This document shows positions 1 through 8,060 of a DNA stretch of 64,000 nucleotides, piece after piece (the stretch's first letter is position 1; every line of letters begins with the position of its first letter). A program made the position numbers and the translations under genes. The stretch is taken from NCBI GenBank assembly GCA_934307695.1, contig CAKRCS010000002.1, positions 186,001-250,000 on the forward strand, read 5' to 3'. The notes beneath the pieces are model-generated. The model worked only from the letters and a program-made list of their open reading frames with translations. It made no database searches and had not been told where the DNA came from. This DNA comes from an uncultured Agathobacter sp. Its GTDB lineage: Bacteria; Bacillota; Clostridia; Lachnospirales; Lachnospiraceae.

Positions 1-31
1 CATCAATAATTTTCTAAAAAAGTTATTGATG
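1..31. repeat. Inverted repeat at the window edge
   Basis: Perfect 9-bp arms, CATCAATAA and TTATTGATG, are separated by 13 nt. No T-run follows on the plus strand, so it is not a clear terminator for that strand. It may be a regulatory palindrome or the end of a feature that lies outside the window. Confidence 0.4.
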
Positions 32-90
32 AAGATTATCATAATTATATTCTCCGAGAGAAATGAAGTCAACAGATTCAGTTTTTCCAA

Positions 91-112
91 AATGTACATA
101 ATTTAGTACATT
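91..112. promoter_or_regulatory. Operator-like palindrome AATGTAC-N8-GTACATT
   Basis: Perfect 7-bp arms with an 8-nt spacer lie about 35 bp upstream of the -35 box of the lipoprotein promoter, centred near -80 from the expected transcription start. The placement suits a transcription-factor site. The factor is unknown. Confidence 0.4.
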
Positions 113-145
113 GTTCCCATATGGCACATTTTGTCTGATTCATTA

Positions 146-174
146 TTGACACCCTGATTTTTTTTCTATATACT
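146..174 (+). promoter_or_regulatory. Sigma-A type promoter of the lipoprotein gene
   Basis: TTGACA (146-151) and TATACT (169-174) are separated by exactly 17 bp. The predicted start near 181 leaves a leader of about 57 nt with an AAGGAAGG ribosome-binding site at 221-228. This is a near-consensus, probably strong promoter. Confidence 0.75.
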
Positions 175-237
175 AGCAAATAGCGTCTCAAAAAGAGACA
201 AATAATAATTTTTATCATTTAAGGAAGGAAAAAGAAT

Positions 238-1260
238 ATGAAAAAGAAAATTTTATCTGTTCTTCTTGCAGCTACTATGCTCGCATCAGTAGCTTCCCTC
301 GCTGGATGTGGTTCCTCTGCATCCACCACAAACAAATTAGGTATGGGTATTGTCGTAAAGGACTCTACTTCTACCGGCAATGCACAGATTGACGCAACTG
401 TTGCAGCCGTTGTTACCGATGCTGACGGCAAGATCGTATCCTGCTCTCTCGATGTAGCACAGACAAAGCTCAGCGATGAGGAAGGTACTCTTGGTGATGT
501 AGCAAGCGTTGATCTTCGTTCTAAGCAGGAAAAGGGTTCCGATTACGGAATGGTTGCTTACGGCGGAGCTATCGCTGAGTGGAACGAGCAGGCTGACTTC
601 TTTGCACAGCAGGTTGTAGGAAAGACCGCTGACGAAGTTGCTTCTCTTGCAACAAACGTTAACGAATCAGGACATACTGTTGCTGCTGACGAAGCTATCC
701 TTGCTGGATGTACTATGGACATCACTGCTTTCCAGGAAGCGATCGTAAAGGCTTGCAAGGATGAGTATGCAAAAGAGTTCTCTGCAAAGTCCTTCAAGTT
801 AGGTCTTGGCATTATCACTGAGGTTGATTCTTCTTCTGTTTCTGCAAGCGCAGATGCTGACGGTGCTGCTAACATGTACTCTCACTTTGCTGCTGTTGCA
901 GTTGATGAGAACGGCAAGATCCTTGCTGACCTTATCGATGCGATCCAGCCAAAGATTTCTTTCAACACCGCCGGTGAGGAGACCGCATTTGACTTTACCG
1001 ACACCAAGAAATACTTAAAAGAGAACTACAACATGGTTACCTACGGTGGATCTATTGGTGAGTGGTATGAAGAGACCACCGCATTCGAGAACTATATCGT
1101 AGGCAAGGATTCCGATGGCGTTACCGGAATCGCAACAACTGTAAACGAAGAAGGAAATGCAGTAGCAACTGACGCTGATGCTGATCTTGTTGCATCCTGC
1201 ACCATCGCTATCAACACCTTCCAGGAGGCTGTTGCAAAGGCGATCGCTAACGCAAAATAG
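238..1260 (+). CDS. Lipoprotein with two FMN_bind-like repeats, next to ApbE
   Basis: This is a 340-residue secreted lipoprotein. A signal peptide ends at lipobox LAGC, so Cys24 would be lipidated. The mature part is two copies of one domain, about residues 35-175 and 188-338. Each copy has a DADGKI/DENGKI strand, a VAYGGAIAEW/VTYGGSIGEW segment and an ending of the form (A/S)CT...FQEA. The layout resembles FMN_bind domains, which end in S/T-G-A-T and receive FMN on the Thr. Here the equivalent motifs read AGCT (156-159) and ASCT (319-322). The next gene encodes the flavin transferase ApbE, so a flavinylated extracytoplasmic redox carrier is plausible but not shown. A terminator directly follows the gene. 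Confidence 0.75.
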   Translation: MKKKILSVLLAATMLASVASLAGCGSSASTTNKLGMGIVVKDSTSTGNAQIDATVAAVVTDADGKIVSCSLDVAQTKLSDEEGTLGDVASVDLRSKQEKGSDYGMVAYGGAIAEWNEQADFFAQQVVGKTADEVASLATNVNESGHTVAADEAILAGCTMDITAFQEAIVKACKDEYAKEFSAKSFKLGLGIITEVDSSSVSASADADGAANMYSHFAAVAVDENGKILADLIDAIQPKISFNTAGEETAFDFTDTKKYLKENYNMVTYGGSIGEWYEETTAFENYIVGKDSDGVTGIATTVNEEGNAVATDADADLVASCTIAINTFQEAVAKAIANAK

Positions 1261-1280
1261 TTTTTCGTAACAAACATTCG

Positions 1281-1310
1281 GGGAGGACGCATACCGTCCT
1301 CCCATTTTTT
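1281..1310 (+). terminator. Terminator between the lipoprotein gene and apbE
   Basis: GGGAGGAC (1281-1288) pairs perfectly with GTCCTCCC (1296-1303) across a 7-nt loop, followed by A and six Ts. It starts 20 nt after the lipoprotein stop and ends 20 nt before the apbE start. No separate apbE promoter is obvious, so read-through would set a low apbE level. Confidence 0.8.
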
Positions 1311-1329
1311 GATTATTATGAGGTTATCT

Positions 1330-2397
1330 ATGACAGCAAAAAAGCATACGTTTTTACTTCTTATTCTATGTACTGCGCTCCTTTGCTGCGGTTGTCAGAA
1401 CAATTCCGCAGGAGCGGCGAACACAGATTCAACCAAACGGACTCAGATAATATTCGACTATTTTGATACGGCAACAACGGTTGTCGGGTACGATGAAGAT
1501 GAGGCACATTTTAACGAAGTGTGCAGCTATATTGAAAAAGAACTTGCCCGCTATGACAGCCTTTACGATAATTACAACTCACTTACCGATGTCACCAGCC
1601 TTTATGTCGTCAACCGCGATGCCGGCACAGCTCCGGTCGTTGTGGATGAGGATATGATCAGGCTTTTCAAGCTTGGAAAGGAAATCTACACCCTCACAAA
1701 CGGCAAGACTGATTTTGCGATGGGTGCGGTTTTCTCCATCTGGCACGACCACCGCGAGGAGGCAAGCCTTGATCCTTCCCTTGCGTCTGTTCCGACTATG
1801 GAGGAGCTTACGGAGGCATCCGGGCACTGCAACATTGATGACATCATCATCGACGAGGAGGCATCTACCATCTACTACGCAGATCCGCTGCTCAAGTGCG
1901 ACGTCGGCGCTTTTGCAAAGGGCTATGCCATTGAACGGATCGTGCAGGATCTGATTGCCATGGGTGTGGATCATTACTCCCTCAATGTCGGTGGAAATGT
2001 GCGTTCCATCGGGCTTAAACCGGATGGCAGCAAGTGGACTGTCGCGGTGCAGAACCCGGATCTTTCTTCCGAGGAGAGCTATTCCGAGGTCTTGTCCATC
2101 ACTGACCTTGCGCTCGCCACCAGCGGCTCCTACCAGCGTTTCTACTATGTAGGCGACAAGAAATACCATCACATCATCAACCCGGACACGCTGTTCCCGG
2201 AGGATGATTATCTGTCCGTCTCCGTCTTAAACACGGATGCCGGCATTGGGGATGCGCTCTCCACCGCGCTGTTTAACATGACGCTCGATGAGGGGCAGGC
2301 GCTTGTCTCCTCCCTCTCCGACACCGAAGCGATGTGGATTCTTGCAGACGGAAGCAAGGTCTACTCCGATGGGTTCGAGGCGTATATCAAGAAGTGA
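1330..2397 (+). CDS. apbE: FAD:protein FMN transferase (ApbE family), lipoprotein
   Basis: ApbE enzymes move FMN from FAD onto a Thr/Ser of extracytoplasmic proteins. The family core is clear: DYFDTATTVVGY near the start, DVGAFAKGYAIE in the middle, SLNVGGNVRSIG, HHIINPDT, and the C-terminal metal-site region DALSTALF. The first 22 residues are a hydrophobic signal ending in CCGC, so Cys22 is probably lipidated and the enzyme sits outside the membrane. The frame is open from TTG 1309, which lies in the terminator T-run, and ATG 1318. ATG 1330 is chosen because TGAGG (1319-1323) precedes it at good spacing and the signal peptide then has normal length (355 residues). Its substrate is probably the upstream lipoprotein. 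Confidence 0.9.
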   Translation: MTAKKHTFLLLILCTALLCCGCQNNSAGAANTDSTKRTQIIFDYFDTATTVVGYDEDEAHFNEVCSYIEKELARYDSLYDNYNSLTDVTSLYVVNRDAGTAPVVVDEDMIRLFKLGKEIYTLTNGKTDFAMGAVFSIWHDHREEASLDPSLASVPTMEELTEASGHCNIDDIIIDEEASTIYYADPLLKCDVGAFAKGYAIERIVQDLIAMGVDHYSLNVGGNVRSIGLKPDGSKWTVAVQNPDLSSEESYSEVLSITDLALATSGSYQRFYYVGDKKYHHIINPDTLFPEDDYLSVSVLNTDAGIGDALSTALFNMTLDEGQALVSSLSDTEAMWILADGSKVYSDGFEAYIKK

Positions 2398-2409
2398 TAT
2401 TATCCATTT

Positions 2410-2467
2410 AAAAATGCACTCGAAAAGCTTGGTACACTTTCCAGCTTCTCAAGTGCATTTGATTTTT
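2410..2467 (+). terminator. Terminator after apbE
   Basis: AATGCACT at 2413-2420 pairs with AGTGCATT at 2452-2459. The stem extends inward through AAAGCTTGG and CCAGCTTCT with a bulge, and a T-rich tract follows from 2458. Confidence 0.65.
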
Positions 2468-2507
2468 CTTTATTTGCCACATTTATGACTCATTGCTTTT
2501 CTATAAC

Positions 2508-2820
2508 GATTCAGGTGTCAAAAGGTGGTTTTACATTTTATGATTGGCAAATTGCCTAAAGCTGAACCTTGTTTTGCTCCGATGTCCGAAAATAAGAAAA
2601 TCTAAGTCTGCCTGAGTTAGGTTATATCAGAGGGACGTGTACGCCTTAAACGCCCCGTCCATGGGGCGTTAAGACTTTTGCTGCCGTCCATGGCAGCAAA
2701 ACACTATGCATTGACAGGCAGATTAAGATTTTCTAATTTTCTCCCAAAGTCGCAAAAAAGGTTCAGCTTTGTGCAATTTACCAGCTATTAAGTTTTGAAT
2801 CACCTTTTGACATCTGAATC
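2508..2820. repeat. Large imperfect inverted-repeat element enclosing two hairpins
   Basis: The left arm (2508-2614) and the reverse complement of the right arm (2715-2820) align over about 105 bp at roughly 75% identity by eye. Near-exact blocks lie at the outer ends (GATTCAGGTGTCAAAAGGTG against GATTCAGATGTCAAAAGGTG), in the middle (AAAGCTGAACCTT) and at the inner ends (AAAATCTAAGTCTGCCTG). Between the arms are two strong hairpins with the same six-base loop GTCCAT: stem 2645-2656/2663-2673 with one bulge, and a perfect 10-bp stem 2676-2685/2692-2701. The right arm overlaps the 3' end of the gene at 2723-3121. It looks like a non-autonomous mobile element (MITE-like) or a large structured RNA. 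No transposase or reverse transcriptase is nearby. Confidence 0.6.
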
Positions 2821-3121
2821 CTGTAACACAAAACTTTTTTAGTGCTAAATGTTTCCCTGACCGTTCCATATCATTCTCTGAATCCGTTATATAAAAACTA
2901 GTATTTTCTATATTTACCATAGAAATAAATTTAGCAATTTTGTCTCTTAAACAGTAAATCCATTCACTTCTATTCTTTGTTACAGAATTAACATAATGAA
3001 CTGCTTTGTTATTTTTTACAGAAAAGTACAGTGAAACCGCGCTTACTACAAGCGTCATTATTACCCCAACAGTAGTTAACGAATCTTTATTTTCTCCCAA
3101 AAAATATAATACTTTTTCCAT
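2723..3121 (-). CDS. Small membrane protein, probably 3'-altered by the inverted-repeat element
   Basis: The 132-residue product has one N-terminal membrane segment (about residues 15-34) and then a basic cytoplasmic part containing VTKNRSEWIYCLRDKI. Short one-pass membrane proteins with an N-R-x-E-W-I-x-x-L-R type segment occur in Firmicutes; I do not know a function. About the last 33 codons lie in the right arm of the inverted-repeat element, so the native C-terminus was probably replaced. A ribosome-binding site (AAGGAAAA) lies about 10 nt upstream of the ATG. It may be a truncated, decaying gene. Confidence 0.45.
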   Translation of the reverse strand: MEKVLYFLGENKDSLTTVGVIMTLVVSAVSLYFSVKNNKAVHYVNSVTKNRSEWIYCLRDKIAKFISMVNIENTSFYITDSENDMERSGKHLALKKFCVTGFRCQKVIQNLIAGKLHKAEPFLRLWEKIRKS

Positions 3122-3244
3122 CTCTACTTTTCCTTTTTATAGGTACTTTTTACACTACTAAAAATATCTGCCATCAATTCATTTAATAATCAAAACCAAT
3201 AAGGAAACGGCTATTTTCAAAAGAAATCTGTCCCTTCTCTATTA

Positions 3245-3481
3245 TTATAAATGTTGTTCTGCTAACTCATTTAACGCCATGCTATATTCTTCTTCGGTAT
3301 AGTCCTCAAGAATACTTTCCTTTGTAGCATGATACTCGCTGATCATCTTCTTGATTGCTTTGACATTCGCCTCCGCAACTGCTTTTTTCTCATATCGCTC
3401 CATCACTTCACACACTGCCTGAAGACCTCCCTCCTGATGTTGCATATAGTATCGCCAATAATTACTTTTGTCAATGTCCAA
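3245..3481 (-). pseudogene. C-terminal remnant resembling an Rpn/PD-(D/E)XK transposase-like protein
   Basis: The 78-residue frame contains AVCEVMERYEKKAVAEA, then KAIKKMISEY, then EDYTEEEYSMALNEL. This ordering is typical of the C-terminal tail of recombination-promoting nuclease (Rpn) family proteins common in Lachnospiraceae, which are usually about 250-330 residues. The nuclease core is absent. The start codon lies beside the terminator of the upstream gene and no good ribosome-binding site is seen. A degraded copy is the most likely reading; a small functional protein cannot be excluded. Confidence 0.5.
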
Positions 3482-3512
3482 AAAAGAAAGACAGATTTCC
3501 GAAGAAATCTGC
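3481..3512 (-). terminator. Terminator of the Fn3-domain secreted protein gene
   Basis: On the minus strand CAGATTTC (3512-3505) and GAAATCTG (3500-3493) form an 8-bp stem closed by a C(TTCG)G tetraloop, followed by TCTTTCTTTTTT. It starts 26 nt after the stop of the gene ending at 3538. Confidence 0.8.
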
Positions 3513-3537
3513 CTCTCTACATATCATCAAAATATTA

Positions 3538-4308
3538 TTAACGGAAATACAATTTTATATCAGAAAAACCTACTATTGTACATGCATTTTCTTCTACTTC
3601 AAATGTCAGTCGTTCCGTATGATCCAGATTGATGCTGATACTCTGTGGAAGGTCATCTAGTTTAACAACGATCGTATCCATCAATACTCCATCAGCATAA
3701 ACATTTACATCGAGATCTCCATCGTATGGATGATTATCTGCACCATCAACTTTTCCAACCTTAAATGTAACTTTAGAATACTTTCCCTCAATATTAAAGT
3801 CGGCTTTCTTTTCAACTCCAATTCCGTTTCGTCCCAAAGTAAATCCATTTAACCGCTTCTTACCACCCATCATGATAAAATTGCCATTGATATATGGTTC
3901 ATAATAAGAGCTATTGTATGGCTCATATAGATTGCCAAGATATACATACTTATTGATCTTGACCTTCTTTGGCACAGAATATTTTCCGTATCTTACAGAC
4001 TTGTTTACATTTTTGTAAGCGCGTACCTTAAACTGATAGGTTTTGTTTACCTTCAATTTTGAAATTGTAATATAGTTTTTGGTAGTGGATTTCGTTGTCC
4101 ACTTTCCGCCAGCTACCCTGTATGCAACCTCATAGCCCTTAGCGCCGTCAACCTCATCCCACACAAGCTGGGCAGATTTTTTCCCTACCTGCTTTGCAGA
4201 CATAATGCTTGTCTTTTCAACCGTTGCAGCCTGCACATTGACTGTATGAACCGGTATAGCCAGACAAAGAGTTAAAAGAAGCAGTACAACTTTCCTTAGT
4301 TTTTTCAT
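3538..4308 (-). CDS. Secreted protein with Fn3 domain and NPCBM-like domain
   Basis: This is a 256-residue exported protein. A basic start, hydrophobic stretch and AAT cleavage region cover about residues 1-30. Residues about 32-115 form a fibronectin type III domain (SAQLVWDEVDGAKGYEVAYR and TYQFKVRAYKNV). The C-terminal half (about 120-256) has GFTLGRNGIGV, VTFKVGKVDGA and LTFEVEENACTIVGFSDIKLYF, which resembles NPCBM/CBM51 carbohydrate-binding modules. No catalytic domain is present, so surface sugar binding is the likely role. Start 4308 is chosen because AGGAGG lies just upstream; an in-frame ATG at 4365 would bury the signal peptide. It is a single gene with its own terminator. Confidence 0.7.
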   Translation of the reverse strand: MKKLRKVVLLLLTLCLAIPVHTVNVQAATVEKTSIMSAKQVGKKSAQLVWDEVDGAKGYEVAYRVAGGKWTTKSTTKNYITISKLKVNKTYQFKVRAYKNVNKSVRYGKYSVPKKVKINKYVYLGNLYEPYNSSYYEPYINGNFIMMGGKKRLNGFTLGRNGIGVEKKADFNIEGKYSKVTFKVGKVDGADNHPYDGDLDVNVYADGVLMDTIVVKLDDLPQSISINLDHTERLTFEVEENACTIVGFSDIKLYFR

Positions 4309-4358
4309 AAAACTTTCCTCCTTTTGGTTTTTTCTAATTCTAGCATCATATTCTATTG

Positions 4359-4387
4359 TTGTCAATTTAAAACATCATTTTGATAAT
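4359..4387 (+). promoter_or_regulatory. Promoter of the XRE regulator gene
   Basis: TTGTCA (4359-4364) and GATAAT (4382-4387) are 17 bp apart. The predicted start near 4394 gives a leader of about 40 nt with GAGGTGA before the ATG at 4435. Confidence 0.6.
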
Positions 4388-4434
4388 GCAGTATTATATG
4401 CAATCACTTAGACTAATTCAGAAGAGGTGAACAC

Positions 4435-4719
4435 ATGATTGCAGATAGAATTAAGTTTTTAAGGGAAGAAAGTGGATATACGCAGGCAGAATTAGCCCGG
4501 AGATTAGGAATTACCCGTTCAAGTGTGAACGCTTGGGAAATGGGTATCTCCGTTCCATCGACGCAATATATCATCGACTTGGCTAAGATATTTTCCGTTT
4601 CCACTGACTATCTTTTAGAATTGGATGCCAGTGCCTCCATTCATCTCGACGGACTAACTCCGGAGGATATGCAGATCGTATACAGTCTGATAAACAATCT
4701 AAAAAAGAAAAACAAATAG
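4435..4719 (+). CDS. XRE-family transcriptional regulator
   Basis: The 94-residue protein is one Cro/CI-type helix-turn-helix domain (residues 3-58), with YTQAELARRLGITRSSVNAW as the recognition core and STDYLLEL ending the fold. A short C-terminal helix with SLINNLKKKNK follows. It should bind DNA as a dimer; the target is unknown. It has its own promoter and a shared terminator and faces carB, so it is a single-gene unit. The flanks carry gene remnants and a repeat element, which suggests an accessory locus. Confidence 0.85.
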   Translation: MIADRIKFLREESGYTQAELARRLGITRSSVNAWEMGISVPSTQYIIDLAKIFSVSTDYLLELDASASIHLDGLTPEDMQIVYSLINNLKKKNK

Positions 4720-4745
4720 CACTTGGTTTTGTCACTCCATAAAAT

Positions 4746-4778
4746 AATCCCCCTACCAATTAGTAGGGGGATTTTCTT
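4746..4778. terminator. Bidirectional terminator between the XRE gene and carB
   Basis: AATCCCCCTAC (4746-4756) and GTAGGGGGATT (4763-4773) form a perfect 11-bp stem with a 6-nt loop. T-rich sequence follows on the plus strand, and TTATTTT follows on the minus strand. It can serve both convergent genes. Confidence 0.85.
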
Positions 4779-4804
4779 ATTACATTCTCATATACATTTA
4801 ATGT

Positions 4805-7800
4805 TTAAATTTCTGTAATCTCAGCGTGGTACTCCTGCAGGGACTTCACCTCACTGTTTCCTCTCTTCCTGATGGAGACGATACCGTTTACGGTCGCCTT
4901 TGCAGCCGCCATCGTGGTCATGTACGGGATCTTCTTCTTGATCGCAGCCTTGCGTAGATAGCTGTCATCATCCTTCGACTCGCTTCCGGATGGTGTGTTG
5001 ATCACGATATCAACCTCCCCGTTTAGGATGACGTCCATCATGTTCGGTCTGCCCTCCTGCAGCTTCTTGATCTCCGTTGCCTTAATTCCGTTGTCAACCA
5101 GTAGCTTACAGGTATGCTTGGAGGCGATGATCTCAAAGCCGTTCTCAGCAAAGCCCTTCGCCACTTCCACAACCTCTGCCTTATCCTTGTTATTTACGGA
5201 GATCAGCACCTTGCCGGAAAGCGGAAGCTTTAGCTGTACGCCCTCCTGTGCCTTGTAGAATGCCTCTCCCCAATACTTGGAAAGACCAAGCACCTCACCG
5301 GTGGAGCGCATCTCCGGTCCGAGCAGCGGATCAACCTCCTGGAACATATTAAATGGGAATGCCGCTTCCTTCACTCCGTAATATGGAATATTCTTCTCCG
5401 TTAAAGCAGGAACCGGTGATTCTTTTCCGGTCAGCTCTGCCGTGACGATCTCGACTGCCAGCGGCACCATGCGGATATCGCATACCTTCGATACCAGCGG
5501 TACGGTACGGGATGCGCGCGGATTCGCCTCAAGCACAAATACCTTGCCATCCTCGATCGCGTACTGCATGTTCATAAGTCCTTTGACATGCATCTCTTCC
5601 GCGATGCGTCTTGTATATTCCTTGATGGTCTTTACATTTTCCTCTGAGATATGGCGGGACGGAATGATGCATGCCGAGTCTCCGGAATGCACGCCGGCAA
5701 GCTCGATATGCTCCATAACCGCCGGTACAAAGGCATGTGTTCCATCGCTGATTGCATCCGCTTCGCACTCGGTTGCATGATTTAAGAAACGGTCGATCAG
5801 GATCGGACGATCCGGTGTCACACCTACTGCTGCATTCATGTATCCGGTCATGGACTGTGCATCGTAGACAACCTCCATGCCGCGTCCTCCAAGAACATAG
5901 GATGGGCGCACCATCACCGGATAGCCGATCTTGTCTGCGATTGCAAGTGCTTCCTCCACATTCACTGCCATTCCGGACTCCGGCATCGGGATCTCAAGCT
6001 TATCCATCATCGCGCGGAACAGGTCCCGATCCTCCGCAAGATCAATAACAGACGGTGCGGTTCCTAAGATCTTGACACCGTTCTTCTCCAAATCTGCCGC
6101 AAGGTTAAGCGGTGTCTGTCCGCCAAACTGTGCGATCACACCGACCGGCTGCTCCTTCTCATAAATACTAAGCACATCCTCAAGCGTCAGCGGCTCAAAG
6201 TAGAGCTTGTCAGAGGTATCGTAATCCGTTGATACGGTCTCCGGGTTGCAGTTTACGATAATGGTCTCAAAGCCGAGCTTCTTTAACGCAAGTGCAGCAT
6301 GTACACAGCAGTAGTCAAACTCGATTCCCTGACCGATGCGGTTCGGTCCGCCGCCAAGGATCATAACCTTTGGCTTGCCGCTTGTAACGGTGCTGTGATC
6401 CGGCGCATTGTAAGTAGAGTAATAATATGCGCTGTCCTTGGTGCCGCTTACATGTACACCCTCCCATGCTTCCTTTATGCCGATCTGCTGGCGCTTTGCG
6501 CGGATTTCATCCTCGGATACCTGAAGGATCTGGCTTAAGTATTTATCGGAAAATCCGTCCTTCTTCGCCTGGATCAAACGTGCATCCTCCGGAATGCTTC
6601 CGGCGTGTGCCATAAGAGTCTCCTCTTCCTCTACAAGCTCCTTCATCTGCTCAAGGAAATAGTGCTTGATCTTGGTAATCTCAAACAGCTCGTCCGGCGT
6701 TGCACCCTTGCGGAGTGCTTCATAAATGATAAAGTAACGCTCGCTGGACGGATAAAGAAGCTTCTTTAACAATTCTTCCTTGGATAAGGAATCAAAATTC
6801 TTCGCATGTCCCAATCCGTAGCGTCCCGTCTCAAGGCTTCGGATTGCCTTTTGGAACGCTTCCTTGAAGTTCTTTCCGATACTCATGACCTCGCCGACCG
6901 CACGCATCTGGGTGCCGAGCTTATCTTCCACGCCCTTGAACTTTTCAAATGCCCAGCGGGCGAATTTTACGACCACATAGTCGCCATCCGGAACGTACTT
7001 ATCCAATGTGCCGTATTTTCCGCAAGGAATATCCGCAAGCGTCAGCCCACAGGCAAGCATTGCGGAAACCAGCGCGATCGGGAATCCCGTCGCCTTGGAT
7101 GCAAGTGCTGAGGAGCGGGAGGTACGCGGATTGATCTCAATGATGATGTCACGGTCGGTAACCGGATCATGCGCCCACTGTACGTTGGTTCCTCCAATGA
7201 CCTGAATTGCCTCTACGATGCGGTAGGATTTTTCCTGCAAACGCTTCTGCACTTCCTCTGAGATCGTAAGCATCGGTGCGGAGCAGAAGGAATCTCCGGT
7301 GTGTACGCCGAGCGGATCGATATTCTCGATAAAGCATACCGTGATCATGTTGTTATCCGCATCACGGACAACCTCAAGCTCCAGCTCCTCCCAGCCAAGG
7401 ATTGATTCCTCGACCAGAACCTGACCTACGAGACTTGCCTGCAAGCCTCTCGCACAGACTGTCTTTAATTCCTCCACGTTGTAGACAAGACCTCCGCCTG
7501 CGCCGCCCATCGTATATGCCGGGCGCAAAACAACCGGATAATGCAGGCGCTCTGCGATCTCCATCGCCTCCTCCACGGAGTAAGCGACCTCGCTTCTTGC
7601 CATCTCAATCCCAAGGCTCTCCATCGTATGCTTAAACTCAATACGATCCTCGCCACGCTCGATCGCATCGACCTGAACACCGATTACCTTTACATTGTAC
7701 TTGTCAAGTACGCCCTTCTTTGCAAGCTCAGAGCAAAGATTCAGTCCTGACTGTCCGCCCAGATTCGGAAGGAGTGCATCCGGTCTTTCCTTTGCAATGA

Positions 7801-8029
7801 TCTGCTCCAACCGGTCAACGTTTAATGGTTCTATGTAGGTTACATCCGCAGTCTCCGGATCGGTCATGATCGTTGCCGGATTGGAGTTTACGAGTACGAT
7901 CTCGTACCCAAGTCTGCGAAGTGCCTTACATGCCTGCGTGCCCGAATAGTCGAACTCACACGCCTGTCCAATGATGATCGGACCTGATCCGATTATCAGG
8001 ACTTTGTGAATGTCTTTTCTCTGTGCCAT
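4805..8029 (-). CDS. carB: Carbamoyl-phosphate synthase large subunit
   Basis: CarB makes carbamoyl phosphate from bicarbonate, ammonia and two ATP, for pyrimidine and arginine synthesis. At 1074 residues it has the normal length. The two homologous ATP-grasp halves are visible: the first starts KVLIIGSGPIIIGQACEFDYSG, the second KVMILGGGPNRIGQGIEFDY. Glycine-rich loops YTMGGAGGG and YVLGGRGMEV occur at the expected places, and the allosteric MGS-like domain ends the protein (NTPSGSESKDDDSYLRKAAI). The glutaminase subunit gene carA, usually adjacent, is not in this window. The gene lies 31 nt downstream of feoAB, so it may share that transcript. Confidence 0.97.
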   Translation of the reverse strand: MAQRKDIHKVLIIGSGPIIIGQACEFDYSGTQACKALRRLGYEIVLVNSNPATIMTDPETADVTYIEPLNVDRLEQIIAKERPDALLPNLGGQSGLNLCSELAKKGVLDKYNVKVIGVQVDAIERGEDRIEFKHTMESLGIEMARSEVAYSVEEAMEIAERLHYPVVLRPAYTMGGAGGGLVYNVEELKTVCARGLQASLVGQVLVEESILGWEELELEVVRDADNNMITVCFIENIDPLGVHTGDSFCSAPMLTISEEVQKRLQEKSYRIVEAIQVIGGTNVQWAHDPVTDRDIIIEINPRTSRSSALASKATGFPIALVSAMLACGLTLADIPCGKYGTLDKYVPDGDYVVVKFARWAFEKFKGVEDKLGTQMRAVGEVMSIGKNFKEAFQKAIRSLETGRYGLGHAKNFDSLSKEELLKKLLYPSSERYFIIYEALRKGATPDELFEITKIKHYFLEQMKELVEEEETLMAHAGSIPEDARLIQAKKDGFSDKYLSQILQVSEDEIRAKRQQIGIKEAWEGVHVSGTKDSAYYYSTYNAPDHSTVTSGKPKVMILGGGPNRIGQGIEFDYCCVHAALALKKLGFETIIVNCNPETVSTDYDTSDKLYFEPLTLEDVLSIYEKEQPVGVIAQFGGQTPLNLAADLEKNGVKILGTAPSVIDLAEDRDLFRAMMDKLEIPMPESGMAVNVEEALAIADKIGYPVMVRPSYVLGGRGMEVVYDAQSMTGYMNAAVGVTPDRPILIDRFLNHATECEADAISDGTHAFVPAVMEHIELAGVHSGDSACIIPSRHISEENVKTIKEYTRRIAEEMHVKGLMNMQYAIEDGKVFVLEANPRASRTVPLVSKVCDIRMVPLAVEIVTAELTGKESPVPALTEKNIPYYGVKEAAFPFNMFQEVDPLLGPEMRSTGEVLGLSKYWGEAFYKAQEGVQLKLPLSGKVLISVNNKDKAEVVEVAKGFAENGFEIIASKHTCKLLVDNGIKATEIKKLQEGRPNMMDVILNGEVDIVINTPSGSESKDDDSYLRKAAIKKKIPYMTTMAAAKATVNGIVSIRKRGNSEVKSLQEYHAEITEI

Positions 8030-8060
8030 CTCTTTTCCCCTTTGTCTGTTAATTTATTTG

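Noticed and set aside
1309-1329. Upstream in-frame starts for apbE at TTG 1309 and ATG 1318
   Set aside because: Both fall in or next to the terminator T-run and lack a ribosome-binding site; ATG 1330 has one and gives a normal signal peptide.
2508-2820. Inverted-repeat element considered as retron RNA or integron attC site
   Set aside because: No reverse transcriptase or integron integrase is nearby, and neither the conserved retron branching signals nor the attC core GTTRRRY ends were recognised.
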